NCBI GenBank assembly: GCA_031178645.1
Contig: JAPSIP010000101.1
Span: 1-6,127, forward strand
DNA from: Paracoccus sp. (in: a-proteobacteria)
GTDB lineage: Bacteria; Pseudomonadota; Alphaproteobacteria; Rhodobacterales; Rhodobacteraceae
Reading direction: 5' to 3'
Length of the DNA stretch: 6,127 bases
How positions within the stretch are numbered: position 1 is the first letter of the stretch; each line of letters opens with the position of its first letter. Position numbers and translations under genes: made by a program. Below the pieces are notes generated by a model, which was not told the DNA's origin, made no database searches, and saw only the letters and a program-made list of their open reading frames with translations. Of the stretch, positions 1 to 6,127 are shown in pieces.

Positions 1-1
1 C

Positions 2-469
2 TTCAAGCTGTCGCGCATCCACGGCGATTTCCACCTGGGGCAGGTGCTGCTGGCCCAGAACGACGTGGCGATCATCGACTTCGAGGGGGAACCCGCCCGC
101 AGCCTTGCGGAACGGCGGCAGAAATCCTCGCCCCTGCGCGACGTGGCGGGGATGCTGCGGTCCTTCGATTATGCCGCGATGACCGTCGCCTCGCGCCAGC
201 GGGACAGCTTTGGCGGGGCCGAACGCGGCCAGGACCGGATCGAGCATTGGCGGCAATCGGCGATGCGCGATTTCCTCGACGCCTATCGCAGCCATTCGAA
301 AGGGGTGGCCAGCCTGCCCGAAGATGAGGCAGCCTGCCAAGTGCTGCTGGACTTCTTCCTGCTGCACAAGGCTATCTATGAGGCGGGCTATGAACTGAGC
401 AACCGGCCCAATTGGATCGGTATCCCCCTTAGGGGCATCCTCGAACTGCTGGGACAAAGCGAACAATGA
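2..469 (+). CDS. treS: Maltokinase domain, C-terminal 155 residues (likely tail of a trehalose synthase-maltokinase fusion)
   Basis: This is the 3' end of a gene that begins before the window; the reading frame is open from base 2. The visible part is the C-lobe of a maltokinase, which phosphorylates maltose to maltose-1-phosphate with ATP in the cytoplasm. A phosphotransferase catalytic motif HGDFHLGQ lies at bases 20-43, with the likely catalytic Asp at 26-28. The metal-binding Asp of IIDFEGEP follows at 77-79. After it come the segments [23 protein letters not shown] and a C-terminal [17 protein letters not shown], both typical of maltokinases. In many proteobacteria this domain is fused behind a GH13 trehalose synthase (TreS), which converts trehalose to maltose; the TreS part is not visible, so the fusion and the symbol are inferred. 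A GTG at 44 falls after the catalytic motif and cannot be the true start. The stop overlaps the next start by 4 bases (ATGA), so translation is probably coupled to glgB. A free-standing maltokinase (mak/pep2) is the alternative. Confidence 0.87.
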   Translation, partial: FKLSRIHGDFHLGQVLLAQNDVAIIDFEGEPARSLAERRQKSSPLRDVAGMLRSFDYAAMTVASRQRDSFGGAERGQDRIEHWRQSAMRDFLDAYRSHSKGVASLPEDEAACQVLLDFFLLHKAIYEAGYELSNRPNWIGIPLRGILELLGQSEQ

Positions 470-2616
470 CAACAGCCTTGGCAAGCGACATCGAGGCCAT
501 CCTTCGCGGTAGCCATTCCAACCCCTTCGCCATCCTCGGCCCGCACGAGGGCGAGGTGCGCGTCTTCGCCCCGCAGGCAGCCGAGGTCGCGGCGGTGTCG
601 GGCGACCGGCGGTTCCCGCTGGAACGCGTCCACCCCGAGGGCTTCTTCGCCGGGCCGGTCGAGGGGGATCATTACCGGCTGGAAATGTCCTCGGGCGACC
701 GGACCTGGACGGCCGAGGATCCCTATCGCTTCGGCCTGGTCTTGGGCGAGATGGACGAATACCTGCTGGCCGAAGGCCGCCACCGCCAGCTTTACGAAAA
801 GCTGGGCGCCCATCCCGTGACACACGAGGGCGTCGAGGGCGTGGCCTTCGCCGTATGGGCGCCCAATGCCCGCCGGGTCAGCGTGGTGGGCGACTTCAAC
901 GCCTGGGACGGCCGCCGCCACCCGATGCGCAGGCGCCTTGGCCCGGGCATCTGGGAATTGTTCATCCCCGGCCTGTCCGAGGGCGCGCTTTATAAATACG
1001 AGATCATCAGCGCCCATGGCGAAAGGATGCCGCTGAAGGCCGATCCGGTGGGATTCCTGCACGAACAATCCCCCGGCACCGCATCCGTCATCAGCAAGCT
1101 GCCCGATTATTCCTGGCAGGACGCCGGATGGATGTCGGGGCGGGCGGAACGGCAGGACCGCAAGGCCCCGATCTCGATCTACGAGGTCCATCTGGGATCC
1201 TGGCGGCGCGGCGGCGAGAACGAGGTGCTGGATTACGACGCCATCGCCGACCTGCTGGTGCCCTATCTCACCGAGATGGGCTTCACCCATGTCGAGTTCC
1301 TGCCGGTGTCGGAACATCCCTTCACCGGATCCTGGGGATACCAGCCCATCGGCCTGTTCGCGCCCACCAGCCGATACGGCTCGCCCGAGGCCTTCGCGCG
1401 GCTTGTGGACCGGCTGCACGGGGCGGGCATCGGCGTCATCATCGACTGGGTTCCGGCGCATTTTCCGTCCGACGCGCATGGCCTTGGCCGCTTCGACGGG
1501 ACCGCGCTTTACGAACATGCCGATCCGCGCCAGGGGTTCCACCAGGACTGGAATACCCTGATCTACAACTTCGGCCGGCAAGAGGTCGCCAACTTCCTGC
1601 AAGCCAGTGCGCTGTATTGGCTGGACAGGTTCCATATCGACGCGCTGCGCGTGGATGCGGTGGCCTCGATGCTTTACCTGGACTACTCGCGCGAGGCGGG
1701 GCAATGGATCCCCAACCAGTTCGGCGGGAACGAGAACCTGGAGGCGATCGACTTCCTGCGCGGCGTGAACGAACGCGTCTGCGCCGACCATCCCGGCGCC
1801 ATCACCATTGCCGAGGAATCGACGGCCTTTCCCAAGGTCAGCCGCCCGGTCAGCGATGGCGGCCTGGGCTTCGGGTTCAAGTGGAACATGGGCTGGATGC
1901 ATGACACGCTGGGCTATTTCCGGCGCGATCCCATCCACCGCCGCCACCACCAGAACGACCTGACCTTTGGCATGGTCTATGCCTGGTCCGAGGATTTCGT
2001 CCTGCCCCTTAGCCATGACGAGGTGGTCCACGGCAAGGGATCCCTGATCCGGCAGATGGCGGGCGACCGCTGGCAGAAATTCGCGAACCTGCGCGCCTAT
2101 TTCGGCTTCATGTGGACCCATCCGGGCAAGAAGCTTTTGTTCATGGGCGGAGAGTTCGCGCAGGACCGCGAATGGAACCACGACCAGTCGCTGGACTGGC
2201 ACCTGCTGGACGACCCGCTGCATGGCGGGATGCAGAACCTGATCCGCGACCTGAACCACCTGTATCGCGATCAGCCCGCGCTTCACCGGCTGGATTGCGA
2301 ACCCGAGGGCTTCGAATGGGTCGACGCCAGCGACGCGGCCCAGAGCGTGCTGGTCTATCTGCGCAAGTCCGACGACGGCTCGCCCCCGGTCGTGATCGTC
2401 TGCAACCTGACGCCGCAGGTGCAGCACGATTACCGCATCGGCCTGCCCCAGCCCGGCCCCTGGCGCGAGGCGCTGAACACCGATGCCGAGGCTTATGGCG
2501 GATCGGGCGTCGGCAACGGCCGGATCGAGGCCCAGGAACAGTCATGGCATGGGCGGGTGGCATCGGCCAGCCTGACCCTTCCGCCGCTTGCGACACTGGT
2601 GCTGGTGCCCGCCTAG
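466..2616 (+). CDS. glgB: 1,4-alpha-glucan (glycogen) branching enzyme, GH13
   Basis: The 716-residue product cuts alpha-1,4-glucan chains and rejoins them through alpha-1,6 bonds, making the branches of glycogen in the cytoplasm. Its length is close to the 728 residues of the E. coli enzyme and the domain order is the same. An N-terminal beta domain (about 8-100) is followed by a CBM48 domain (about 120-205, with [19 protein letters not shown]). The GH13 barrel starts near 236 ([11 protein letters not shown]), and a C-terminal beta domain runs from about 610 to 716. All four GH13 motifs are intact: DWVPAHF (327-333); RVDAV with nucleophile D397; AEEST with acid/base E450; and LSHDE with D518. 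The spacing from D397 to E450 equals that of E. coli D405 to E458. The ATG at 466 overlaps the maltokinase stop; only a weak GGGA at 451-454 precedes it, which suits translational coupling. Position after a maltokinase fits the trehalose-to-glycogen (GlgE) route. The stop TAG shares bases with the stop of the opposing membrane-protein gene. Confidence 0.98.
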   Translation: MTTALASDIEAILRGSHSNPFAILGPHEGEVRVFAPQAAEVAAVSGDRRFPLERVHPEGFFAGPVEGDHYRLEMSSGDRTWTAEDPYRFGLVLGEMDEYLLAEGRHRQLYEKLGAHPVTHEGVEGVAFAVWAPNARRVSVVGDFNAWDGRRHPMRRRLGPGIWELFIPGLSEGALYKYEIISAHGERMPLKADPVGFLHEQSPGTASVISKLPDYSWQDAGWMSGRAERQDRKAPISIYEVHLGSWRRGGENEVLDYDAIADLLVPYLTEMGFTHVEFLPVSEHPFTGSWGYQPIGLFAPTSRYGSPEAFARLVDRLHGAGIGVIIDWVPAHFPSDAHGLGRFDGTALYEHADPRQGFHQDWNTLIYNFGRQEVANFLQASALYWLDRFHIDALRVDAVASMLYLDYSREAGQWIPNQFGGNENLEAIDFLRGVNERVCADHPGAITIAEESTAFPKVSRPVSDGGLGFGFKWNMGWMHDTLGYFRRDPIHRRHHQNDLTFGMVYAWSEDFVLPLSHDEVVHGKGSLIRQMAGDRWQKFANLRAYFGFMWTHPGKKLLFMGGEFAQDREWNHDQSLDWHLLDDPLHGGMQNLIRDLNHLYRDQPALHRLDCEPEGFEWVDASDAAQSVLVYLRKSDDGSPPVVIVCNLTPQVQHDYRIGLPQPGPWREALNTDAEAYGGSGVGNGRIEAQEQSWHGRVASASLTLPPLATLVLVPA

Positions 2617-3203
2617 GGCGCCTGCCGCCCTGTGCTTATGCCCGCGCCCTTGGCCAGGCGGCGGACCAGCAGGTGCAAGGCGACCGCGCCCGTCGCTGCG
2701 GCGGCCAGCACGACCAGCAGATGTTCATGCGCTTCCAGCGGTCCCAGAAGGGCGGTGAAGACCTGGCCCAGCATTCCGCCAAGGCTGACGAACAGCCAGG
2801 CCCAGATCAGCGAGGCCAGGGCGTTGATCGCCATGAAGCGGCCCGCCGGGTAATCGGTCATGCCGATCGCTATCGGGCTGACCGTGCGCAGCCCATAGGC
2901 AAAGCGGAAGCCGAAGACGAAAAGGCCCGGCTGACGGTCGAAGACGCGGCGCGCCTTGGCAAAGCCGCGGCTTGCGGCAAGGGCCCGAAGCCGCGGCAGA
3001 TCGCGCCACCTGCGGCCCAGGAAGAACCAGGCCTGGTCCCCCAGGAACGACCCAAGCGCGGCGGCCAGGATAAGCCAGTTCCTGTCCAGAAGCCCGCGCC
3101 GCGCCATGGCGCCGCCCACCATGACAACCGTTTCCCCCTCGATCACGGCGCCGATGCCCACGGCGGGCAGGCCATAGGCCGCGATCAGGCTTTCGACGCT
3201 CAT
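2613..3203 (-). CDS. DedA family (VTT domain) inner-membrane protein, YohD-like
   Basis: The 196-residue product is a polytopic inner-membrane protein of the DedA/SNARE-associated (VTT, PF09335) family. Some members act as phospholipid flippases that recycle undecaprenyl phosphate or phosphatidylethanolamine and are needed for membrane homeostasis. Length and pattern resemble short E. coli YohD (192 residues). Motifs in order are [14 protein letters not shown] (21-34), [16 protein letters not shown] (51-66), [19 protein letters not shown] (97-115) and a C-terminal hydrophobic helix (about 160-180) ending in basic residues. E22/E24, D56, R100 and R106 occupy the places of acidic and arginine residues required in better-studied DedA proteins such as YqjA, so the protein looks functional. 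The ATG at 3203 has a good AAAGGA ribosome site (3211-3216) 7 bases upstream. The gene is monocistronic here and converges on glgB, the stop codons overlapping within CTAG. The transported lipid cannot be told from sequence. Confidence 0.93.
   Translation of the reverse strand: MSVESLIAAYGLPAVGIGAVIEGETVVMVGGAMARRGLLDRNWLILAAALGSFLGDQAWFFLGRRWRDLPRLRALAASRGFAKARRVFDRQPGLFVFGFRFAYGLRTVSPIAIGMTDYPAGRFMAINALASLIWAWLFVSLGGMLGQVFTALLGPLEAHEHLLVVLAAAATGAVALHLLVRRLAKGAGISTGRQAP
2615..2631. terminator. Weak GC hairpin at the glgB/DedA convergent junction
   Basis: A 6-bp inverted repeat, AGGGCG at 2615-2620 and CGCCCT at 2626-2631, with a CCTGC loop, begins inside the glgB stop codon and lies in the last codons of the opposing gene. 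There is no T-tract in either direction: the + strand continues TGTGCTTATG. If it ends transcription at all it is weak. It is the only hairpin I noticed close to the two stop codons. Confidence 0.22.
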
Positions 3204-3227
3204 GATGGTGTCCTTTCGGCAGGCGGT

Positions 3228-3242
3228 CCATGCCTAGCATGG
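3228..3242. repeat. Inverted repeat upstream of the DedA-family gene
   Basis: CCATGC-CTA-GCATGG is a perfect 6-bp dyad with a 3-base centre. It ends 25 bases upstream of the start codon on the - strand, so it may be a repressor site or a small hairpin in the 5' leader. Function is unknown, and a chance palindrome of this length is possible. Confidence 0.35.
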
Positions 3243-3333
3243 CCGTGCCGCGGGCGCGGGAAAAATCTCCAGGCGCGGGCAAGGGCTGCGTGGCTTTCGG
3301 GTTACTGTCCATTTAGCCAAATTGTCTGGACCC

Positions 3334-3353
3334 TGCCTGTGGGATAGCAGGCA
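3334..3353. repeat. Inverted repeat upstream of the choice-of-anchor A gene
   Basis: TGCCTG (3334-3339) and CAGGCA (3348-3353) form a perfect 6-bp inverted repeat around an 8-base loop; a G-U pair could extend the RNA stem to 7. It ends 33 bases before the ATG at 3387. It could be an operator overlapping the putative -10 box or a leader hairpin. There is no T-run after it, so it is not a normal terminator. Confidence 0.4.
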
Positions 3354-3386
3354 AATAGTGCTTTTCATGGTTCGGGTTTTTCTATC

Positions 3387-4370
3387 ATGCGTCTTGGCTT
3401 TTTCGCTGCTGCATCTGTCGGCTGTATTCTTGGGGCGGTTTCAGCGGGCGAGGCCGCGACACTGGGCGCGACCGACCTGCTGCGCCAGTTCAACCTGGTC
3501 ACCAAGGGTGACGTGACCGGCAGCTCCGGTTTCCATGTCGACGGCCGCGCGCTTGTAGGCGGCGACTACAAGGCGCAGGCCGGCAGCGTCGTTTACATGA
3601 ACGGCAAGGGCGATGCCTCGGATCATGACGAATTCATCGTCAAGGGCCGGGTGCAATCGCAGGTCCATGTGAACCGGGGCGGAAACGCCGCGGTCGGCCA
3701 GGGGCTGGACAAGCTGAACATGAATGGCGGCGGATCGAAATCCGCCTTTGCCGAAAGCTCGGCCCCGGCGGGTCATGTCCAGACGCTGTCGAACTATGCA
3801 GCGACCCTGGGGTCGATGGCGGCTTCCTCCAGCGGCGTCGTGCGGCAGGGGTCGGTCCATGACCGGACCAACACCTATGCCATCTCGGGCCAGTTGGACG
3901 GCATCGGCGTCTTGTCCCTGACCGAGGCCGACATCCGCGCCGACCGCGACTTCAACTTCAACCTAGGCAGCGACGTGGACTGGGTGGTGGTGAACGTCCG
4001 CGCGACCCAGACCGACAAGACCTTCCGCTTGGGATCGACCTTCAAGGCGCAGCAGGGCGCCAGCACGGCCAGCAAGGTCGTCTGGAACTTCATCGGCTTT
4101 GACGACGTGATCTTCGACGCCAAGTTCTCGGCCGGCGCGATCCTGGCCGATGGCAGCCGCGTCACGACGAATGGCGGCAATATCGAGGGCAGCGTCTTCG
4201 CCGACCGCTTCCACGGCCTCAGCGAACTCCACTTCACCGGCCTGGGCGAAGGCCGCCTGCCGGGGGACGAGGTTCAGCAGCCCGCGCCGGTGCCGCTGCC
4301 TGCCGGGATGCCGCTGTTGCTGTCGGGCTTTGGCCTGCTGGCCTGGGCGCACCGCCGCAAGCGCGCCTGA
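3387..4370 (+). CDS. Secreted choice-of-anchor A family protein with VPLPA-CTERM sorting signal
   Basis: The 327-residue product is predicted to be exported and surface- or membrane-anchored. A Sec signal peptide covers about residues 1-23 (short basic start, hydrophobic LGFFAAASVGCILGAVSA, cleavage near GEA-A). From about 30 to 290 it resembles the choice-of-anchor A domain: FNLVTKGDVTGSSGFHVDGRALVGGDY near the start, Gly/Asn/Ser-rich beta-type sequence, and a late WNFIGFDDV then NGGNIEGSVFADRF segment. The C-terminus (302-327) has VPLPAG, a hydrophobic helix and a basic HRRKR tail, the layout of a VPLPA-CTERM signal processed by an exosortase (XrtD class by family knowledge); no exosortase gene is in the window. 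The mature protein has no cysteine and no enzyme motif, so an adhesive, matrix or surface role is possible but unproven. The ATG at 3387 starts a convincing signal peptide although no clear Shine-Dalgarno precedes it. The gene stands alone and is closed by a strong terminator. Confidence 0.9.
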   Translation: MRLGFFAAASVGCILGAVSAGEAATLGATDLLRQFNLVTKGDVTGSSGFHVDGRALVGGDYKAQAGSVVYMNGKGDASDHDEFIVKGRVQSQVHVNRGGNAAVGQGLDKLNMNGGGSKSAFAESSAPAGHVQTLSNYAATLGSMAASSSGVVRQGSVHDRTNTYAISGQLDGIGVLSLTEADIRADRDFNFNLGSDVDWVVVNVRATQTDKTFRLGSTFKAQQGASTASKVVWNFIGFDDVIFDAKFSAGAILADGSRVTTNGGNIEGSVFADRFHGLSELHFTGLGEGRLPGDEVQQPAPVPLPAGMPLLLSGFGLLAWAHRRKRA

Positions 4371-4391
4371 TCCACGGCTTCCCGGATGCAG

Positions 4392-4418
4392 AAAGGCCCC
4401 GCCCTCGGCGGGGCCTTT
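4392..4418. terminator. Strong bidirectional intrinsic terminator
   Basis: A perfect 12-bp stem (AAAGGCCCCGCC at 4392-4403 and its complement at 4407-4418) has a CTC loop. The + strand continues GTTGGTTT after CCTTT; on the other strand the stem ends in CCTTTCTG. It lies in the 54-bp gap between the + gene ending at 4370 and the - gene ending at 4425, so it can stop transcription from both sides. Confidence 0.92.
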
Positions 4419-4424
4419 GTTGGT

Positions 4425-5711
4425 TTAAGGCTGGTCGGGCGCGATCCGCCAGACGGTGTTCGACAGGTCGTCCGCCACGATCAGCGCACCGCGCGGATCC
4501 AGCGTCACCCCCACCGGGCGGCCCCGCGTGTTGTCGGCATCGACCAGGAAGCCCGACACGAAGTCCACCGGATCGCCCGCCGGGCGGCCGTCGCGGAAGG
4601 GCACGAAGACCACCTTGTAGCCCACGGGATCGCTGCGGTTCCAACTGCCGTGCATCCCCACGAAGGCCCCCTCGGCAAAGGTCCCGCCCATGACCGGGTC
4701 GGAAAAGGCGACCCCAAGCGCCGCCACATGGGCGCCAAGCGCGTAGTCGGGGGTGATGGCCTCGGCCACCAGGCCGGGGTTCTGCGGCTGCGCGCGCGGA
4801 TCGACGGTCTGGCCCCAATAGCTGAAGGGCCAGCCATAGAAGCCGCCTTCCTGCACCGCGGTCAGATAGTCGGGGACCAGATCCGGCCCGATCTCGTCGC
4901 GTTCGTTGACCACGGCCCACAACTGGCCGCTTCCGGGCTGGATCGCCATGGCGGTCGGGTTGCGCAGCCCGGTGGCAAAGGGGCGGTGCGCGCCGGTCTG
5001 GGCGTCGATCTGCCAGATCATCGCGCGGTCTTCCTCGGCCTCCATGCCCCGTTCGGTGATGTTGCTGTTCGACCCGATGCCCACATAAAGGAACCGCCCG
5101 TCGGCACTGGCGGTCATGGCCTTGGTCCAATGGTGGTTGATCGCCTTGGGCAGGTCGGTCAGCGTCACCGGCGGGCCGCTGGCCTGGGTCTGCCCCTCGG
5201 TATAATCAAAGCGGACCACGGCGTCCTGGTTGGCGACGTAGATGAAGTTCCCGATCTGCGCCAGGCCATAGGGTGAATTCAGCCCATCGGCGAAGACCCC
5301 CTGCATCTCATAGGCGCCGTCGCCGTCGGCGTCGCGCAGCAGGGTCAGCCGGTTGCCGCCGCTGACGGGGCTTTTGCCAAGCGCCTTGATGAAGCCCGCG
5401 ATGATGTCCTTGGGCCGCAGGGCAGGCGCGCCCTGGCCCTTGCCCTCGGCCACCAGGATGTCGCCATTGGGCAAGACCAGGGTCTGGCGCGGGATCGCCA
5501 GATCCGTGGCGATGGGGGTGATCGTATAGCCTTCGGGCACGGTGGGCAGGTCGTCGCCCCACAGCGCGGGACGCGGGATCACCATGTCGGGCAGAAGCCC
5601 GCGGCGGGGTTCGGGCAGGCGGACCTCGGTGCCCTGGGTCACCACCTCTTGCGCCGTGGCCGACAGCGGCAGCGCCGCCAGGGCCGAGATCATCAGGATA
5701 CCGCGCATCAT
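4425..5711 (-). CDS. Periplasmic sorbosone/glucose dehydrogenase-like (PQQ-type) beta-propeller protein
   Basis: The 428-residue product belongs to the glucose/sorbosone dehydrogenase (GSDH) beta-propeller group, annotated as sorbosone dehydrogenase family or PQQ-dependent sugar dehydrogenase. Members oxidise aldoses or related sugars in the periplasm with PQQ. A Sec signal peptide ends at ATA-Q (cleavage after about A20). Blade motifs include LPNGDILVAEG, FADGLNSPYGLA, INHHWTKAMTASADGRFLYVGIGSNSN (H193/H194 match the catalytic His region), GLRNPTAMAI (R250, N251 in the PQQ-contact position), GGFYGWPFSYWG and MHGSWNRSDPVGYKVV. The protein has no cysteine and no CXXCH, so it carries no cytochrome c domain. 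The frame stays open up to 6005, but bases beyond 5711 encode the neighbouring membrane protein in another frame. The tandem ATGATG at 5711/5708 follows GGAAGG (5717-5722), and a signal peptide starts right there. The upstream stop overlaps this start by 4 bases. The substrate is not predictable, and PQQ use is inferred from the family. Confidence 0.93.
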   Translation of the reverse strand: MMRGILMISALAALPLSATAQEVVTQGTEVRLPEPRRGLLPDMVIPRPALWGDDLPTVPEGYTITPIATDLAIPRQTLVLPNGDILVAEGKGQGAPALRPKDIIAGFIKALGKSPVSGGNRLTLLRDADGDGAYEMQGVFADGLNSPYGLAQIGNFIYVANQDAVVRFDYTEGQTQASGPPVTLTDLPKAINHHWTKAMTASADGRFLYVGIGSNSNITERGMEAEEDRAMIWQIDAQTGAHRPFATGLRNPTAMAIQPGSGQLWAVVNERDEIGPDLVPDYLTAVQEGGFYGWPFSYWGQTVDPRAQPQNPGLVAEAITPDYALGAHVAALGVAFSDPVMGGTFAEGAFVGMHGSWNRSDPVGYKVVFVPFRDGRPAGDPVDFVSGFLVDADNTRGRPVGVTLDPRGALIVADDLSNTVWRIAPDQP

Positions 5712-6127
5712 GCCCACCTTCCGCTGCGAAAACCGCTGAAACCGACCCAGGAGGCCAGCAGCGCCAGCAGGGCCGAGACGCCGGACAGCCACAGGGCCTC
5801 GGGCATGATGGCCCAGGCATCCTTGGAGTGGGCCAGGGCGTTGATGAAGCCCAGGATCCACATGGCCAGGACCAGAACGAAATAGACCAGCCGTTTCCGG
5901 TCGCCCCGGTTGGCGCGCGGGAACAGCGCGATCAGCGCCCACAGCAGGACAAAGCCGCCCACCAGCAGGCCTGCGGCGTTCAGCCATTGGGCGAAGTTCG
6001 ACCACTGGATCTGGAAGCTGCGGGCATAGGCGATGTCGCTTGCCAGCGTCCCCAGGAACAGCGGGAACGGGAAGGACAGCAGGATGGCGTGAAGCGGGTG
6101 CAGCGACCTGCGCGGCAGGTCTGCACC
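5708..6127 (-). CDS. DUF2231 family membrane protein (5' end outside window)
   Basis: The visible 139 residues form a small four-helix membrane protein of the DUF2231 type (PF09990). The frame remains open to the window edge with no Met before the conserved motif, so the start lies just outside; a GTG at 5962 would remove the first helix and is not credible. The first helix begins with SLHPLHAILLSFPFPLFLGTLASDIAY. Further helices are near visible residues 45-64, 73-93 and 104-127, with a basic loop (RANRGDRKR) between helices two and three. Histidines at 6098-6100 and 6089-6091 (HPLH) and at 5828-5830 (ALAHSKDAW) sit near the membrane segments; from memory of the family these positions recur, which might mean metal or haem binding, but that is inference. 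The TGA stop lies inside the ATGATG start of the dehydrogenase gene, so the two are translationally coupled. The molecular function of the family is unknown; a membrane partner for the exported dehydrogenase is plausible. Confidence 0.88.
   Translation of the reverse strand, partial: GADLPRRSLHPLHAILLSFPFPLFLGTLASDIAYARSFQIQWSNFAQWLNAAGLLVGGFVLLWALIALFPRANRGDRKRLVYFVLVLAMWILGFINALAHSKDAWAIMPEALWLSGVSALLALLASWVGFSGFRSGRWA
5717..5722 (-). promoter_or_regulatory. Ribosome binding site deciding the dehydrogenase start
   Basis: GGAAGG on the - strand lies 5 bases before the first ATG (5711) and 8 before the second (5708). The better spacing slightly favours the second ATG, which would shorten the protein by one residue. 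It rules in the ATGATG start over the long upstream open frame. Confidence 0.7.

Larger units (their letters stand above)
3204..3386. promoter_or_regulatory. Divergent intergenic region with putative promoters
   Basis: This 183-bp gap separates two divergently transcribed genes, so promoters for both must lie in or near it. The part from 3300 to 3386 is clearly more AT-rich than its surroundings. On the + strand a TTGTCT at 3322-3327 could be a -35 box, with TAGCAG at 3345-3350 (17-base spacing) as a poor -10 box. I found no convincing -35/-10 pair on the - strand. Two perfect short inverted repeats are listed separately. A weaker GTCCA-N15-TGGAC dyad (3307-3331) surrounds the candidate -35 box. 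Box assignments are tentative; the presence of promoters is inferred from gene layout. Confidence 0.4.

Noticed and set aside
388..2427. A 679-codon open frame antisense to glgB.
   Set aside because: It lies opposite a fully motif-bearing glgB. Its composition (many V, Q, H, A, R with no recognisable domain) is that of a mirror of high-GC codons; such open antisense frames are common in GC-rich DNA.
2112..3347. A 411-codon + strand frame across the end of glgB and the DedA-family gene.
   Set aside because: It overlaps two well-supported genes, its product is Arg/Pro/Ala/Gln-rich without a domain, and it has no ribosome site.
3417..3428. Possible lipobox Cys (C13) in the signal peptide of the choice-of-anchor A protein.
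   Set aside because: The residues before it are S-V-G, not the usual L/V/I at -3. The hydrophobic stretch continues past the Cys to a normal GEA-A cleavage site, and the protein already has a C-terminal anchor signal.
4386..5276. A 296-codon + strand frame opposite the dehydrogenase gene.
   Set aside because: It starts in the terminator hairpin and is a shadow of the opposing propeller gene, with no recognisable motif.
5708..5962. An 84-codon gene starting at GTG 5962.
   Set aside because: The frame is open upstream to the window edge and encodes the conserved first helix with the HPLH motif, so the GTG is internal.
5712..6005. N-terminal extension of the dehydrogenase frame up to 6005.
   Set aside because: The same bases encode conserved helices of the DUF2231 protein in another frame, and a signal peptide with a ribosome site begins at 5711.

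Overview
The window is a 6.1-kb piece of high-GC chromosomal DNA with densely packed genes, overlapping start and stop codons, and G/C at most third codon positions. A trehalose/maltose-to-glycogen module, a protein with a VPLPA-type C-terminal sorting signal and a PQQ-type sugar dehydrogenase together suggest an alphaproteobacterium, most likely a Rhodobacterales member such as Paracoccus or a relative. This placement is inferred from gene content and base composition; there is no rRNA or marker gene to confirm it.

Left part (1-2616, + strand): the C-terminal end of a maltokinase domain, probably the tail of a TreS-maltokinase fusion, overlaps by 4 bases the start of a complete glycogen branching enzyme gene, glgB. 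This looks like the distal end of an operon that turns trehalose or maltose into maltose-1-phosphate and then branched alpha-glucan. The glgE gene expected for that pathway is not in the window and would have to lie upstream.

Middle (2613-4370): a YohD-type DedA membrane protein gene lies on the - strand, tail to tail with glgB, and the two stop codons share one CTAG. A 183-bp divergent intergenic region follows, with two short perfect inverted repeats and no convincing consensus promoter. It leads into a + strand gene for a secreted choice-of-anchor A protein that ends in a VPLPA-CTERM anchor. A strong 12-bp-stem terminator, usable in both directions, closes that gene.

Right part (4425-6127, - strand): a two-gene operon holds a DUF2231 four-helix membrane protein, whose 5' end lies outside the window, and a periplasmic sorbosone/glucose dehydrogenase-like beta-propeller. 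They are coupled by an ATGATG junction in which the upstream TGA stop is embedded. The pairing suggests an exported sugar or aldose oxidase with a membrane partner, but no electron-transfer motif proves this.

I saw no RNA genes, mobile elements, CRISPR arrays or attachment sites. All genes look intact apart from the two cut by the window edges. I do not see a clearly new multi-gene system. The least understood parts are the anchored choice-of-anchor A protein and the DUF2231-dehydrogenase pair.
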